Below are positions 8,512-19,104 of a stretch of 64,000 nucleotides of DNA, piece by piece. This stretch comes from Zychaea mexicana (taxonomy: Eukaryota; Mucoromycota; Mucoromycetes; Mucorales; Lichtheimiaceae), in the NCBI RefSeq assembly GCF_025766255.1, contig NW_026516664.1:682001-746000 (forward strand), in the 5' to 3' direction. Every line of letters starts with the position of its first letter. Position 1 is the stretch's first letter. A program made the translations under genes and the position numbers. The notes beneath the pieces are model-generated. The model ran no database searches, was not told the DNA's origin, and was given only the letters and a program-made list of their open reading frames with translations.

Positions 8512-10935
8512 ATGCCGTCAGCAACGATGCAGATGCAATCCATCTCCGGAATCATCACACAAGTTCACAACACGAGTGGAGAAACACCTCCGCCACTGGT
8601 TGGCGCATCCATGACCGTCGTGGGTGACCGAGTATTTGTCTTTGCTGGACGGCTGGTGACGTCCAGAAAAATGACAAACTACATGTATGTGCTTGATCTC
8701 AATACGCTCCAATGGACGCGCCATATACCACCACCCGACTCCGCCAAACCGCCCAAACCTCGCTATTTTCATTCAGCTGATGTCTACAACAACACCATCG
8801 TTGTGTTTGGCGGTATGGGTTATTCGCGCATCTCAACAGACGGTCTGTGCGTGCTCGACGACATTTCTGTGTTTGATGTGGAAACAATGACCTGGAAACG
8901 ACCGACGGTCGAGCCGTCTCTGTTTGCGCCGCGACCCCGTTATGCGCATTTGTCTGCGATCGTTGAAGATAAGCTGGTGATCATTGGAGGTCAGGATATG
9001 AACAACGGCTATCTTGGGGAAATCAATGTTTTGGATCTCAAAACATGGGAGTGGGTGCACGCCAAAACGTTTGACAAGCACGTGGGTGCTTACAGATCCA
9101 TTGCAATCACCGCTCCTCCTCGGACTCGCTTGCCGGTTATGCTCAGAGAGAGTATGGGCGTGACAGCACCGACAGACAGCCCGTCAACAGCACCACTCGA
9201 CGACAGCAAGTATGCCGCAGGCGGCAACAGCAGCAACAACAATAACATCGACGCGCCGTGCCCCATTTATCTATATACCAACTATAATTTTGCCGATGTC
9301 AAACGCGAACTGCAGCTCATCTTTACACCTTCCGGCGCTTCTTCGGCCATCGAGGATTGCTCAAACTACATGACTGGGTCTGCGATGCCTCCTGGTTTGA
9401 GATTCCCGACTGGCCATACCTTGGGTCACCATCTAGTACTTGCAGGCACCTACTTGTCCCCACAAAGCCAGTCATTCACTGTATGGGCACTCGATCTCGG
9501 CACGTTGACGTGGTCGCGCATCGAAACCGGCTCCGTTTTTACTCAAGGTTCATGGAACCGGGGTGTCCTTCACGAAGCCACGAACCGATTCATCGTTTTC
9601 GGTCACCGTGGACGTAACTTGCTGGATGATTACAACCATCGCCAAGTCAACTTTGATCACGTTGCGATGGTAGATATGGAGGCGTTTGGCGTCTACAACC
9701 TTCCCAAGTCTACTTGCTCGACATTGGCGCAAGAGATGGGTCTCAGCTTGCTCAACGAGCCTGCTGTCTCGGATTTCCGTATCGTCACTATTGAAAACCA
9801 GTCCATCCCGGTCAACTCGGCAGTCTTGTGTCAACGATGGCCTTATTTCGAGCAGTTGATGAAGGAGAACCGTGCAACAATCATGACCCGCAAACCGATT
9901 GACGCGATAAAGGAGAAGAACGACATTGACGCCAATGGTGACGAATCAAAAGCTGAAGCACAGCAACAACAACAGCAGCAGCAGCAAGTTCTCAAAGCAC
10001 ATAGCATGTCCTTCCCATACCCGCACCCAGTAGTAATTGCTCTTTTGCAATTCATTTATACAGATAATCTGTTGACCGCACAGCAATACCAGCCGCATAT
10101 CCTTTCACAGCTTCTTCTGCTGGCAGACATGTACGATTTACCCCGGTTACGAGCCTTGGCAACGCACGCACTTCATCAGATGCTCAACATGTCAACCGCA
10201 CCCTTAATTTTTGAAACTGCCGCGTTATCCCACCAAACCAGCTTGCAAGTGCGCGCATTAAAGATGATGATTGCAGCCAAAAAGATGATCCAACAACAGC
10301 AGCAGCAACAACAGCAGCAGTCGCAATTCTCGCCCATGGCGCCTCGTGAGAATACCTACTCAATGTATGCTGAATCAGTATCTGGAAGAAGCGAGGGCCA
10401 AACTATGCCTCGACGGTCACAGCAAGATGGCGTTCGACCCTCCTCGCCGACATCATCTCCATATGGTAGAAATTCGAGCGTGTCACCTCTGCAGCGGCAA
10501 GCATCAATAGACACTGTACCGATGTCTTCCATGTTTGATCATTTGTCCGGCACAAGCCCAAAGTTCGCTACCACACGTACCAGGACACCCTCGTATGCAT
10601 CGCCGATGGGAAGTCCATTGACAAAGGGCACTTCGACACGCGCTGCAATGGGACAGTCGTTCAGTAGTCAAGGATATGCCGGTGCAGGCGCAGAGGCGTA
10701 TCGATACCCGGGATCATCGTCGAGCCCGCCCCAAACACCTCGTCATGGCAGCGTTGTTGCGTCTGCGTTCCCCGAAACACCCACAACTGTCCACTCGTTA
10801 GGATCGCCAGGCTCGCCTCAGCCAAGTAGATCGTATAAGAACAAAAAGGAGCCAAAGGATGGAAAGAAGGGTGGTCAGAAGGAGAAAAAAGCTTTTCTAG
10901 AATCAATGGGCAACAAGTTCTCGATGAACTTTTAA
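8512..10935 (+). CDS. Kelch-repeat and BTB domain protein
   Basis: A single-exon 807-residue protein. Residues 1 to about 395 form kelch blades: repeated VFVFAGR, YFHSADVYNNTIVVFGG, RYAHLSAIVEDKLVIIGGQ and LVLAGTYL patterns, each with paired glycines and a distant Trp/Tyr. From about 415 to 560 lies a BTB/POZ fold (FRIVTIENQSIPVNSAVL, then FPYPHPVVIALLQFIYTDNL and LLLLADMYDLPRLRALA). It is interrupted by a charged insert and a glutamine tract at about 484-492. A second Gln tract is at about 593-603, followed by a Ser/Pro-rich tail and a lysine-rich end. The kelch-then-BTB order resembles fission yeast Ral2, a Ras-pathway factor, and adaptors of cullin-3 ligases. The molecular role is inferred only. 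The first ATG after a CT-rich leader was chosen. Confidence 0.92.
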   Translation: MPSATMQMQSISGIITQVHNTSGETPPPLVGASMTVVGDRVFVFAGRLVTSRKMTNYMYVLDLNTLQWTRHIPPPDSAKPPKPRYFHSADVYNNTIVVFGGMGYSRISTDGLCVLDDISVFDVETMTWKRPTVEPSLFAPRPRYAHLSAIVEDKLVIIGGQDMNNGYLGEINVLDLKTWEWVHAKTFDKHVGAYRSIAITAPPRTRLPVMLRESMGVTAPTDSPSTAPLDDSKYAAGGNSSNNNNIDAPCPIYLYTNYNFADVKRELQLIFTPSGASSAIEDCSNYMTGSAMPPGLRFPTGHTLGHHLVLAGTYLSPQSQSFTVWALDLGTLTWSRIETGSVFTQGSWNRGVLHEATNRFIVFGHRGRNLLDDYNHRQVNFDHVAMVDMEAFGVYNLPKSTCSTLAQEMGLSLLNEPAVSDFRIVTIENQSIPVNSAVLCQRWPYFEQLMKENRATIMTRKPIDAIKEKNDIDANGDESKAEAQQQQQQQQQVLKAHSMSFPYPHPVVIALLQFIYTDNLLTAQQYQPHILSQLLLLADMYDLPRLRALATHALHQMLNMSTAPLIFETAALSHQTSLQVRALKMMIAAKKMIQQQQQQQQQQSQFSPMAPRENTYSMYAESVSGRSEGQTMPRRSQQDGVRPSSPTSSPYGRNSSVSPLQRQASIDTVPMSSMFDHLSGTSPKFATTRTRTPSYASPMGSPLTKGTSTRAAMGQSFSSQGYAGAGAEAYRYPGSSSSPPQTPRHGSVVASAFPETPTTVHSLGSPGSPQPSRSYKNKKEPKDGKKGGQKEKKAFLESMGNKFSMNF

Positions 10936-11069
10936 TTGTCGAACAGCCTTTGCTTCCTGTCTTGTCTGTTAAATATATTATGTCACGTGCATGGGTTATT
11001 CATATCTTTATTAATACACACCAACAACTATTATTTTTTGCTATATTTAAACTGATCGAACAAGTCTGC

Positions 11070-12068
11070 TCAAAGCGTCGAAGGGGTTTCCTTTAGCTCT
11101 CTCAAAGCTTTTTCAAAGAAATGAGTAAACGTTCCCGGTTCTTGAGCACCCGGGAAACCGAATCTAATAAGAAGGATGTCAGTAGCCACAACAGTGTACT
11201 AAATATACAAAACGGTGTTCTTTTATTTTTACCTGTGTTGAATGGTGTAATTGGGCACACCACTAATGCTTTCGGTCTTGTTTCGCTCGGCAGTTGCTCT
11301 CACCAAATCGACATCAGCATCCGAGTCGAGATAGTTTAAAGCCTTCAATTATTTATTTGTATTTAACAAGTTAATTCTTCCCTTTTCCGATGTGTTTAAT
11401 TCCATATAACGCCAGATTACCTGTTCGCTATCGAGACCGACGCGGCCGGCAGCTGCTGCCAATACGTGATTATCACCAATATTGCGTTCGCGTTCAAAGT
11501 AGTCCTTGAACAGTTCTTCGACCAGCTCGCTCTGCTTGCCAAACTGTTTGGACCAATAGATGAGTCTGTGAGAGTCCAATGTGTTGGCCATAACACCTCC
11601 ATACGAGAACTTGATACCTACATATAACACATACCATAAACATATGTTAGCAAAAAACCATTACAGCTAGAAGAGTGGAGAAATGTAAATTATTCTACCC
11701 TCAGGCGCGCCAACGCTTTGCATATAAGGAACCATCTCTGCAGCGCGTTGCTCGCCAAACTTGCGGCGATAGTGTTCCATTTTAGACTTTGGGTTATTTT
11801 TCGACATTGTTGGCGACAGTTGGAATGGGTGCCACTCAATGTCAAACGACACGTTGGGATTCGTAGACTGGAACTGTTCAATAGCTTTCTCCAGTCTGCG
11901 TTTGCCAATAAAGCACCTATAATAATTTGGTACCATATGAGCCAAAACATAAAAACATCACTCGAGGTGGACAGCGAGAACGGGAAACATCATTATCCTT
12001 ATACTCTATATGACTTACCAAGGGCAGATTGTGTCGCTAATAATGTCGATCTTCAACTTGGCTGCCAT
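11070..12068 (-). CDS. DsbA-family (FrnE-like) thiol oxidoreductase
   Basis: CDS = complement(join(11070..11163, 11233..11342, 11421..11617, 11699..11916, 12019..12068)), 222 residues, five exons. It is a thioredoxin-fold protein of the FrnE/2-hydroxychromene-2-carboxylate isomerase-like DsbA clade. The N-terminus MAAKLKIDIISDTICPW is completed across the first splice (TG|GTAAGT to TATAG|GTGC) to give the redox motif CPWC at residues 15-18, followed by FIGKRRLEKA. Other family signatures are EWHPFQL, GIKFSYGGVMANTLDSHRLI, the helical insertion, SISGVPNYTI with the cis-proline loop, and a terminal FGFPGAQEPGTF. Cytosolic by lack of a signal peptide. FrnE-type proteins act as disulfide oxidoreductases/isomerases in bacteria; the fungal substrate is unknown. 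The 3' end is close to the kelch-BTB stop (convergent, about 134 bases). Confidence 0.92.
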
Positions 12069-12323
12069 TGTTAAATAGATTAGTAAGCTGTGAAAAAGTG
12101 CAAAACCCTCAAAGAATCCGCATTTATAGGAATTCGGAATAATGGTTTATCCAACCCTCTTTTGCATTGAGATGAATCACCCTCCCACACGACCACATTA
12201 TGTTAAAGTAATTCCACTTTGCAACACAACCACGAGAAGTATTTGGTATCTGGGTAAATTCCATTTAAAGAACGTTATTTCCATTTAAATTGCAGTAATA
12301 GAATAGTATACGAGTTGCTCTTT

Positions 12324-13526
12324 TTAATCACTTTCACTACCGCTGCCGCTATCACTGACGCTCGCACTCCGAGCTCTTCGACGACGGTCTCCTCTTCCTC
12401 TTTCCCGATCCACACTAGAAGCACTGCTGACTGACGTACGACGAGAACGACGGCTGCTGCTATACTTTCGATGACGGTCATTTTCGCTTTCTGATGCACT
12501 GTAGCTTGGTGATCGACGGCGGCTACTGCGGGAGGATTGCTGGCGATCGTCGCGACGATAGCTTCTTCTGCTACCACGGTCGCTGTCACTATGACTGCTG
12601 TTGCTACGACTAGGAGATCTGTGTCGTCTGCTGCTGCTGGCCTTTGTTCTTCTTCTTCTTCTGTCGTCTTCAGACCCGGACGAAGCATCAGGTGATGATG
12701 ATGTAGGACTTGGTGATCTTCGGCGTGAAGTGGTAGTACGTCTTCTTTTGTCTCGCTTTTCTTCATCTCTTCTGCTGCTGCTACGTCGTGGACTTGGACT
12801 GCGCTCACGTCTTGTTCGCTTCTCCAGAAGTTTTTGTCTTCTCTCCCTTTCTTCTTCCATTTTGGCAATACGTTCTTGCCTTTTCTTTTCCTGAAGCTCC
12901 TGGTCAAAAGCTGCACCTTCAACGTATGATTCACTGTCAATATTTAACGCTCGCATCATTTTCTTGTTTTCCTGCTCCTTTGCAGCGTTACGTTGGTGAG
13001 TCTCATGCTCTTGCAAACTATTTTTTTTGAAGAAGTTATTTCAGTTATTAAAACACAATCAATGGTGATATTAGAAATACAAAACACAAAGGAATATACT
13101 ATACCTTTTAGCATCTCTGGGTTGGACTTCTTCAAAGTTGTTCAATAAGGATTCACGAAGCTCTTGGACTTTGGTCTCGACTTCGTCTGCATCGACACCG
13201 TCATCTTCGAGCTTGATCCGGAGCTCCATGCACTTGACTTCAACCTTTCTTTTACGATCATGAAGCAAAATGTCCTTGTTGGGAGCTCTGAACGTAGGGC
13301 GATCAGCTTTGAGATCGTTGACTGACGAATCTTGGAATTTGTCAATTCTGGGCGGTCGCACATGCGATAAGTTACGAACAACGTAACCATTCGTTCCTGT
13401 AAATCATAACATGAGGAAGAAAGTGTTAGTTTAATACACTGGCAATAGTTTACTGTTGTAAGGATGCATATATTGCATTGATTTACCTGAACCACGGGGT
13501 GTATTCAGACCAATGCCGTTATACAT
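12324..13526 (-). CDS. CWC21: Pre-mRNA splicing factor CWC21 (Cwf21 domain, SR-rich)
   Basis: CDS = complement(join(12324..13017, 13105..13396, 13487..13526)), 341 residues. It is a spliceosomal protein that binds near the catalytic centre (with Prp8/Snu114 in yeast) and is related to the N-terminus of human SRRM2. The N-terminus MYNGIGLNTPRGSGTNGYV is the family hallmark, split by intron 1. A conserved stretch HVRPP...DKFQD and RKRKVEVKCMELR follows. The cwf21 domain continues as a three-helix segment (EVETKVQELRESLL) ending in AKSLQEHETHQRN, reconstructed across intron 2. Residues from about 170 on are Arg/Ser/Glu-rich with many RS and SP dipeptides, like metazoan SRRM2 and longer than budding yeast Cwc21. 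Nuclear. A neighbour on the same strand is the acetyltransferase, 190 bases upstream. Confidence 0.95.
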
Positions 13527-13715
13527 TTTGAAAAAATGAAAAAATTAAGTTATGAAAGAGGAACAGAAAGATTCCAAGCAGGGAAACGCTGCTACTTTAC
13601 AGATTTTATGCCTCCGCACTGTTGCTTATTGGCAAGTTTCATCCACTTGTTGAACCAACCCCCTTTTGCTTAAAACTCTTAGTTTATTGGGCAACTAGAC
13701 TCTCTATTTATTTTT

Positions 13716-14264
13716 TCAAACAGACTTGATGACCTTGGCAGGGCTACCAAATGCCAGCACATTATCAGGGATATCTTTGGTAACAAGTGAGCCGGCACCA
13801 ATGGTGACACCGTTGCCGATCGTGACGCCAGGACAGATTGTTACTCTGCCACCAATCCAACAGTCATCACCAATCTTGACGTCCTGGCCGAATTCCTGAT
13901 GACTTAGTCTCTCAACGGAATCCAAAGGGTGGCCCACTGCATAAATGTGAACGCCAGGACCAAAGTATGTACGGTCGCCGACTGTGATTTTTCCAACGTC
14001 CAAAAAGGTCGTGTCAAAGTTGATATCGACCTTATCGCCTAGGAAGATGTTGTAGCCATAATCGCATCGAACATTGGGTCTGACGCTAGAATCTTTGCCA
14101 ATTCGACCGAAAAGGCGCTTGGCTACTCTATAGCGTTCTTTGTCGTCCACAGTGTCGTTGAACTCTTTTTGTAATAAGGCTGCTTTGTCACGGTCTTGGG
14201 TGAGTTCTCGGTCGTATGGAACATACAGGTCACCAGCAAGCATCTTCTCCTTTTCGGTGGGCAT
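13716..14264 (-). CDS. Maltose/galactoside O-acetyltransferase family protein
   Basis: A 182-residue intronless protein of the hexapeptide-repeat (left-handed beta-helix) acyltransferases, maltose/galactoside acetyltransferase subgroup. It transfers acetyl from acetyl-CoA to a sugar hydroxyl. The N-terminal mac segment is MLAGDLYVPYDREL. Repeats follow: VRPNVRCDYGYNIFLGDKV, ITVGDRTYFGPGV, VKIGDDCWIGGRVTICPGVTIGNGVTIGAGSLVTKDI. The end is the usual FGSPAKVIK. The catalytic histidine is H112 (YAVGHPLD). Full length for the family. Active as a trimer in known members. Intronless and bacterial-like in architecture, as are many fungal members; an old horizontal origin is possible but cannot be judged here. 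Substrate unknown. Confidence 0.95.
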   Translation of the reverse strand: MPTEKEKMLAGDLYVPYDRELTQDRDKAALLQKEFNDTVDDKERYRVAKRLFGRIGKDSSVRPNVRCDYGYNIFLGDKVDINFDTTFLDVGKITVGDRTYFGPGVHIYAVGHPLDSVERLSHQEFGQDVKIGDDCWIGGRVTICPGVTIGNGVTIGAGSLVTKDIPDNVLAFGSPAKVIKSV

Positions 14265-16522
14265 TGTTTTGCTGTTGTGGTTGTTAGACTGTAAAAGTGA
14301 ACTTGGTTTTGTAAGGAAGTAGAAGAAAGGTTGTGATGGGCCGCAGTTACCTGAAAAGCTAAGTGTCTAATTTTAGTTCATTTGTCGGAAACAGCGCCAC
14401 GTAAAGACAGCTGCTTTTGGGGGGGGCACAAATTCTGCCAAGTGAAAAGATAAGCATGAACAAAGAACTCGTTCTCTGCTTCATAAACATCATCAACGAC
14501 ATAAACAAGAATATAGAAAATCCCAACGAAGATGGCTTTTATCTATAAATAGACTGTCTAAATACTCTGGATAAGTCTAGCACAGTTATTTTTAAGCTCT
14601 CTTCGTTGCTCCCTAATCAAGTTGCACAAACTATATGCTTACAGCCACACCAGAATTTGGATTGATAAAAGAAAGTATAATTAGTGCTTTGTAGTGATGC
14701 TGTACGTTTCTTTAACTGGGTGAAAGAACACTATCAGTATGTACGAAGAACGCAGCTGAGACTATTGCCATTTAATCAAAAAGAGCTTTCCAAGCAATCA
14801 TGGCTCATCAACAACTACAGATCAAGTGTAAATGATGTATATAAAGCAAGTTAGATGGTGCTGTATTACACTTCGATCAATGTTAGTCCCACAGCAGCGC
14901 AATGCAGCATTGACAATAGCTCAGAGTTACAAGAACCTATTCATAAGGCTTATACTGCACCGCTTAGTTAACTATAAGTAGATATAGATATCCACGATTT
15001 TGTTTGTTTTAATTACTTTCTGCTCATGGTGGTATGTATAAAATATGATACTCCATTCTGTATCGACAATATCAACTGTTATGAATATATTTCGCTGCTA
15101 AGCAGATGTATAGAATGATCATTATTGTTGGTTTTCGAGCCATACCCTCCAAAGAGCTATAATGAAAGATATCGACGAGGGATACCAGCTGTGAGTAAAT
15201 CATTTTCTTGGAGTATGTGAGATAAGGTGGTGGAATGCGTACGACTATATCAAGTCAAAAAGTTATCATAGTGAAAAAAATGGAGGTAGCTGTACTATAC
15301 TAGTTATCTTCGCGATCGCTAAGCAAGCAACTGTTTTAAAGTAGATTTGCTGCGATCATATAATGCTCCTTTCTACTTAGCTTTAAACGCAAGCACTAAT
15401 CTACAACAGCTCTTTTGCTGAATGTCTTATTACTTTTGCTGCCTTCGAGAGTAGATTCTTTTTCCGTGATTCCTTCTTTTTTGCCTTGGAGCACGGTCGC
15501 CCCATTGTCCGGCCTCGCTTCCAGCAATGAGTTGTGTTCCAGAGAACACCGGCTTCACTTACTTGCTCTTTTTCTCAACTTCACCACCTGCTTTTGCCCG
15601 AGTGTATTGGAAACATTGTCACTGAAGCCATCAAGTTGGAGCAACGGTTTTGAACCGACACGCTGATTGGCATGACCGGGCAAGCTCATGAGCCAGCTAC
15701 ATCAAGTCAGTCGCTGGTCGTCTCCTTGTCTTCTTGGGCATGTCAAAGCATTACAAAACCCTATCAGCCCTTTAACTTTTGGACATGATTTTAGCTTCAA
15801 GGAAAAGCCAACCTTTTTTGAGAAGCGTGTCTCGTGTTGACGAGAAGAATTCACGTTATAGACCCAAACTTTTAAAGGGACTTTTTTAATACGTTCATCT
15901 CCTTCATATAATCCAACCTTTCCTTTACATTCGGATGCTCCTATTATTATGGGATTTATATAGCACTTGTTTGATTTCAGATTTGACACAAGGCTTATTA
16001 AAGCTGTTTAAGCTACTATTCACTAGTATAAGTGATATGCAGATATTACTGCACGTCACTGTTACGTGTAATGAATGATTAAGGAGGAAGCTGATGCTAT
16101 TAGAATAGTAGCAAACCATATATTGATTACAGACTGCTATCATAATAAGAGATGGGATGGTTAACCTCGCCACAGTAAACGGTGATGTGTAGCTACGAGC
16201 TCTTTGCTTACAGTACTTAGCATACCGTCATCAGCAGTTATCGTTCAAGTGCAGATATTTGTACCTGCTTATATTTTGATGATCACATATGTTACACTTC
16301 CCAGCTTATCAGTGTGCGCGAGAAATATCATGATGCTATCACGTCCAATGATGATATTGATCCAATAAAAAGACCCTAAACGACATACAAGCTGTCATTG
16401 GTTGCATTATGCAAAACCTGCATGAAAATTGGCCATAAACCCCAGTAACCATTTTTTTTCTTTTTAATGCAACTCTTTCATACATACAGACAACAACAAA
16501 TAGTTTGAAAAAGAAAAAAAAC
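14265..16522. other. Divergent intergenic region with a gene relic
   Basis: About 2.26 kb between the divergent acetyltransferase and importin-alpha-like genes. The middle (15396-15989, minus) carries a decayed frame listed separately. The rest is AT-rich with no recognisable gene. Confidence 0.5.
15396..15989 (-). pseudogene. Decayed protein-coding frame with two in-frame TGA stops
   Basis: On the minus strand one reading frame stays protein-like for about 198 codons but is cut by TGA at 15702-15704 and 15555-15557. A final TAG lies at 15396-15398. Segments before, between and after the stops all look coding: KVGLYEGDERIKKVPLKVW and RFSKKVGFSLKLKSCPKV; then SLPGHANQRVGSKPLLQLDG; then LLEARPDNGATVLQGKKEG. 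The second stop overlaps a GTAAGTG donor-like site and could sit in a 45-base in-phase intron. The first has no such excuse. The CxxxxC segment (FCNALTCPRR) hints at a zinc-binding part of a transposon protein, but I cannot name the family. It could be a transposon or gene relic. Confidence 0.4.
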
Positions 16523-19104
16523 ATGCCCGACCGTCGAGCCCAATATAAAAGAAACAGTATTGGTTCTGCAGAACAACTTCGTGAGCGACGCGTCGTTCTC
16601 GATGAATCATTACGAAAGAAACATCGCGAGCAGCTCATTAGTGCCAAACGATTCCGCCATTTGTCTCGTCATGAACAACGAGAGAGCTCCGGTGACGAAA
16701 TGCCTTCAATCAATGAACACGATGGTAACTAAAGTTTATATGTTTACATTTAAGCCATTTCATTGTGTTGAGTAAGAGAGAGACACACACAGAGAGAGAG
16801 AGACCTCGTTTTAACCTATATTAATTTCTTGCTTGAATATGATGAAAATCAATTCAGAGGACATTGACCCTTACTATCGTTTGTCGGAAGCGCAAATCAG
16901 TGCTCTTGCTGAAGACCTGAAAAGTACCGATCAAAGCGCTCGCATGGAAGCAGCACAGTATTTGAGCAAGTATCTCGTTGAACCTTGTCAAGCACTCATC
17001 GACTATATTACGCACGGTGACTGCATTGAAACGCTTACGGTAATGATGGATATTGATTTCCCTGAAAGATTGGAACTTTTTGGATAAGAGATTAACCTTG
17101 TCTTTCCGGGGGGGCGAGAGTAGCGTATGATGTCTGGCACGGATCCCGAAGAACGGTTGCAGGCGGTCCAAACATTGTCAAGTAAAAGTCTTTGTTTACA
17201 AGAAGGGCTGTAGAGATTGAGAGTAGTAAATGCTGATTCTTATGTGAGATTATAACAGATATCGCAGCTGGACCGCAAGAACTGTGGATCAAGTCTGTAA
17301 CAACTGTTCCGTACATGGTCTCATTTCTGGATGCTGACAGTTTGGTAAAGAACTTTTTCTTTAAACGAAGAAAATGATATGGGCTGGTTTGTTGTTGGGA
17401 GGTGGCATTTCAGAATAGCAGCTGAAAAAGAAGGATATGCATATCTTCGATATAGAGTCTTCGTGAAGCTGCTGCAGGTGCACTGGGTAATATGGCAGCC
17501 GAAGAATTAGGTGATATGACAAGCGAGGATGATGAAGTGCGGACCCTGATTAGGAACAATGGCGCTGTGCCTCCACTTGTTCGACTCTTGGATTCCAATG
17601 TATGGTTAATACTTTGAGAGAAGGAGTAAGGGAGAAAAAGCAGCGTCGACAACTTATCGATAAATGAAATCCTTTCTTTACAGGATTCACGTTTAGTACA
17701 AACTGCATGCTTTGCACTTGCAAACTTGGCACGTGGAAACGAAAGACAGTTGAATGAATTTATCGTGGCAGCAATTGCAAAGCCTTTGTTCCGACACTTA
17801 CGAGACAAGACGGTAAGTTTGACGTGTTGTATGTGTGTTATTTGGTTGGGAAACTGGCTCCTCATCACATACTACCTCTCTTTTCTTCCAGCCGGATACT
17901 GTAACTGAAGTATGCTGGGTCATGAGCTATCTGACAGCTGGATCGCTCCAGTTCAGACAACAGATCATGCAGCAAGGAATTGCGGGTATACTGGTGTGTA
18001 TCTCCCTCTCTCTTTCTCTCTTCTCCGCTACTGTTCAATACAATATGATGCATTAGACAGTGATAGAAAACGTGGCATCTGCAATTCTAACAAATATGGA
18101 TTTAGGTACGCGAGCTGCGTGATTTATGCCAACAAGGACCTGTGGTTCTGCCATTGCTGCGTACGCTAGGCAATCTTTGTGGCGGTCCTGACGAATACAT
18201 TGAAATTCTGCTTGATCAAGATGGATTCCTCTTCACTTTGCTTCTATTGACTCACTCTGAGCACAGGTATAAGAAAAAGGACTCTTTTATTAGTTAGGAT
18301 TCAATAACTGACGATAATCTTACACACAGAGTGGTCAAAAAAGAAGCACTTTGGGTCCTATCCAATATCACTTCATCGTAAGTTTTGTAAAAAAAGTTAA
18401 TTAGATGCATATGCATACAATGGCCCCATCGGGTACTAATTTGACTTGATCCCCCGCACAGACAACGCCCAGAAATTGTTAAAAGAGTAGTGGATGCAAA
18501 TGCAATCGCATATCTTGCCGACACCCTCGTGCAGCATGGTGCATTGGATATCCGCAAGGGGGTACGTATGAATTGGCACATGTCTTTTGGTTAAATAGTT
18601 CAAAGCTAAACCTACCTTTTTTCTTTTCTTAGGCCGCAACCTGTCTTTTGAACATTGCATATCACGGTGAAAAGTATATGCTACTGCTGCCACATCAGCG
18701 ACTATTGCCTGGTAAAAAAAAAAAACCAAAGAAAGTGTCTCAAAGAAGAAAGAGATCCCGCTAAAACCTGTTTTTTTAAATGTCTAGCATATGTTGACCT
18801 GGTTCAATCCCAAGACGCAGAAGAAATGAGACTTGGGCTTTCGTACATTGAGATGCTTTTGACGCGCGTGCCACGAGTAAGTTTTCCATGAACACACACA
18901 TTCGGTCAGTTTAAGGTGGGGTGAGCTCACAAGGTTTTATGGATTTTGTATGCTCAGGGAAATGAGGTGGTGCAGGTAACACCTGGATGCGTCGAGGCGC
19001 TGGGTGCTGTCAATCCAGTTCCAGATCCAGAGCTCTATACATTTGCCAACAACCTAGTGGACAAGTTCTTCGAGGAGACGCCTGGTCTAACAAACGTCGT
19101 TTAA
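16523..19104 (+). CDS. Importin-alpha-like armadillo-repeat protein
   Basis: CDS = join(16523..16724, 16858..17039, 17124..17181, 17259..17344, 17456..17599, 17684..17812, 17892..17993, 18106..18266, 18330..18377, 18462..18561, 18633..18711, 18788..18876, 18958..19104), 508 residues, 13 exons. The role inferred is nuclear import adaptor binding NLS cargo and importin-beta. Residues 5-50 are an importin-beta-binding-like basic region (RRAQYKRN, then LRERRVVLDESLRKKHREQL). ARM repeats fill the rest: LSNIAAGPQELW, AAAGALGNMA, TACFALANLARG, LRTLGNLCGGPDEY, ALWVLSNITSSQRPE, AATCLLNIAYHG. The canonical W-x3-N NLS-binding ladder is poorly kept (for example ALGNMA lacks the Trp), so this is a divergent paralogue rather than the main importin-alpha. 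The ATG at 16523 is chosen; the open frame above it has no ATG. Confidence 0.85.
16774..16803 (+). repeat. GA/AC dinucleotide microsatellite in an intron
   Basis: A run of AGAGAG, then ACACAC, then AGAGAG in intron 1 of the importin-alpha-like gene. Confidence 0.85.

Noticed and set aside
12275..12940. 221-residue minus-strand ORF overlapping the CWC21 tail
   Set aside because: It is the shifted-frame reading of the Arg/Ser repeat region; CWC21 itself is in the other frame with a proper cwf21 domain.
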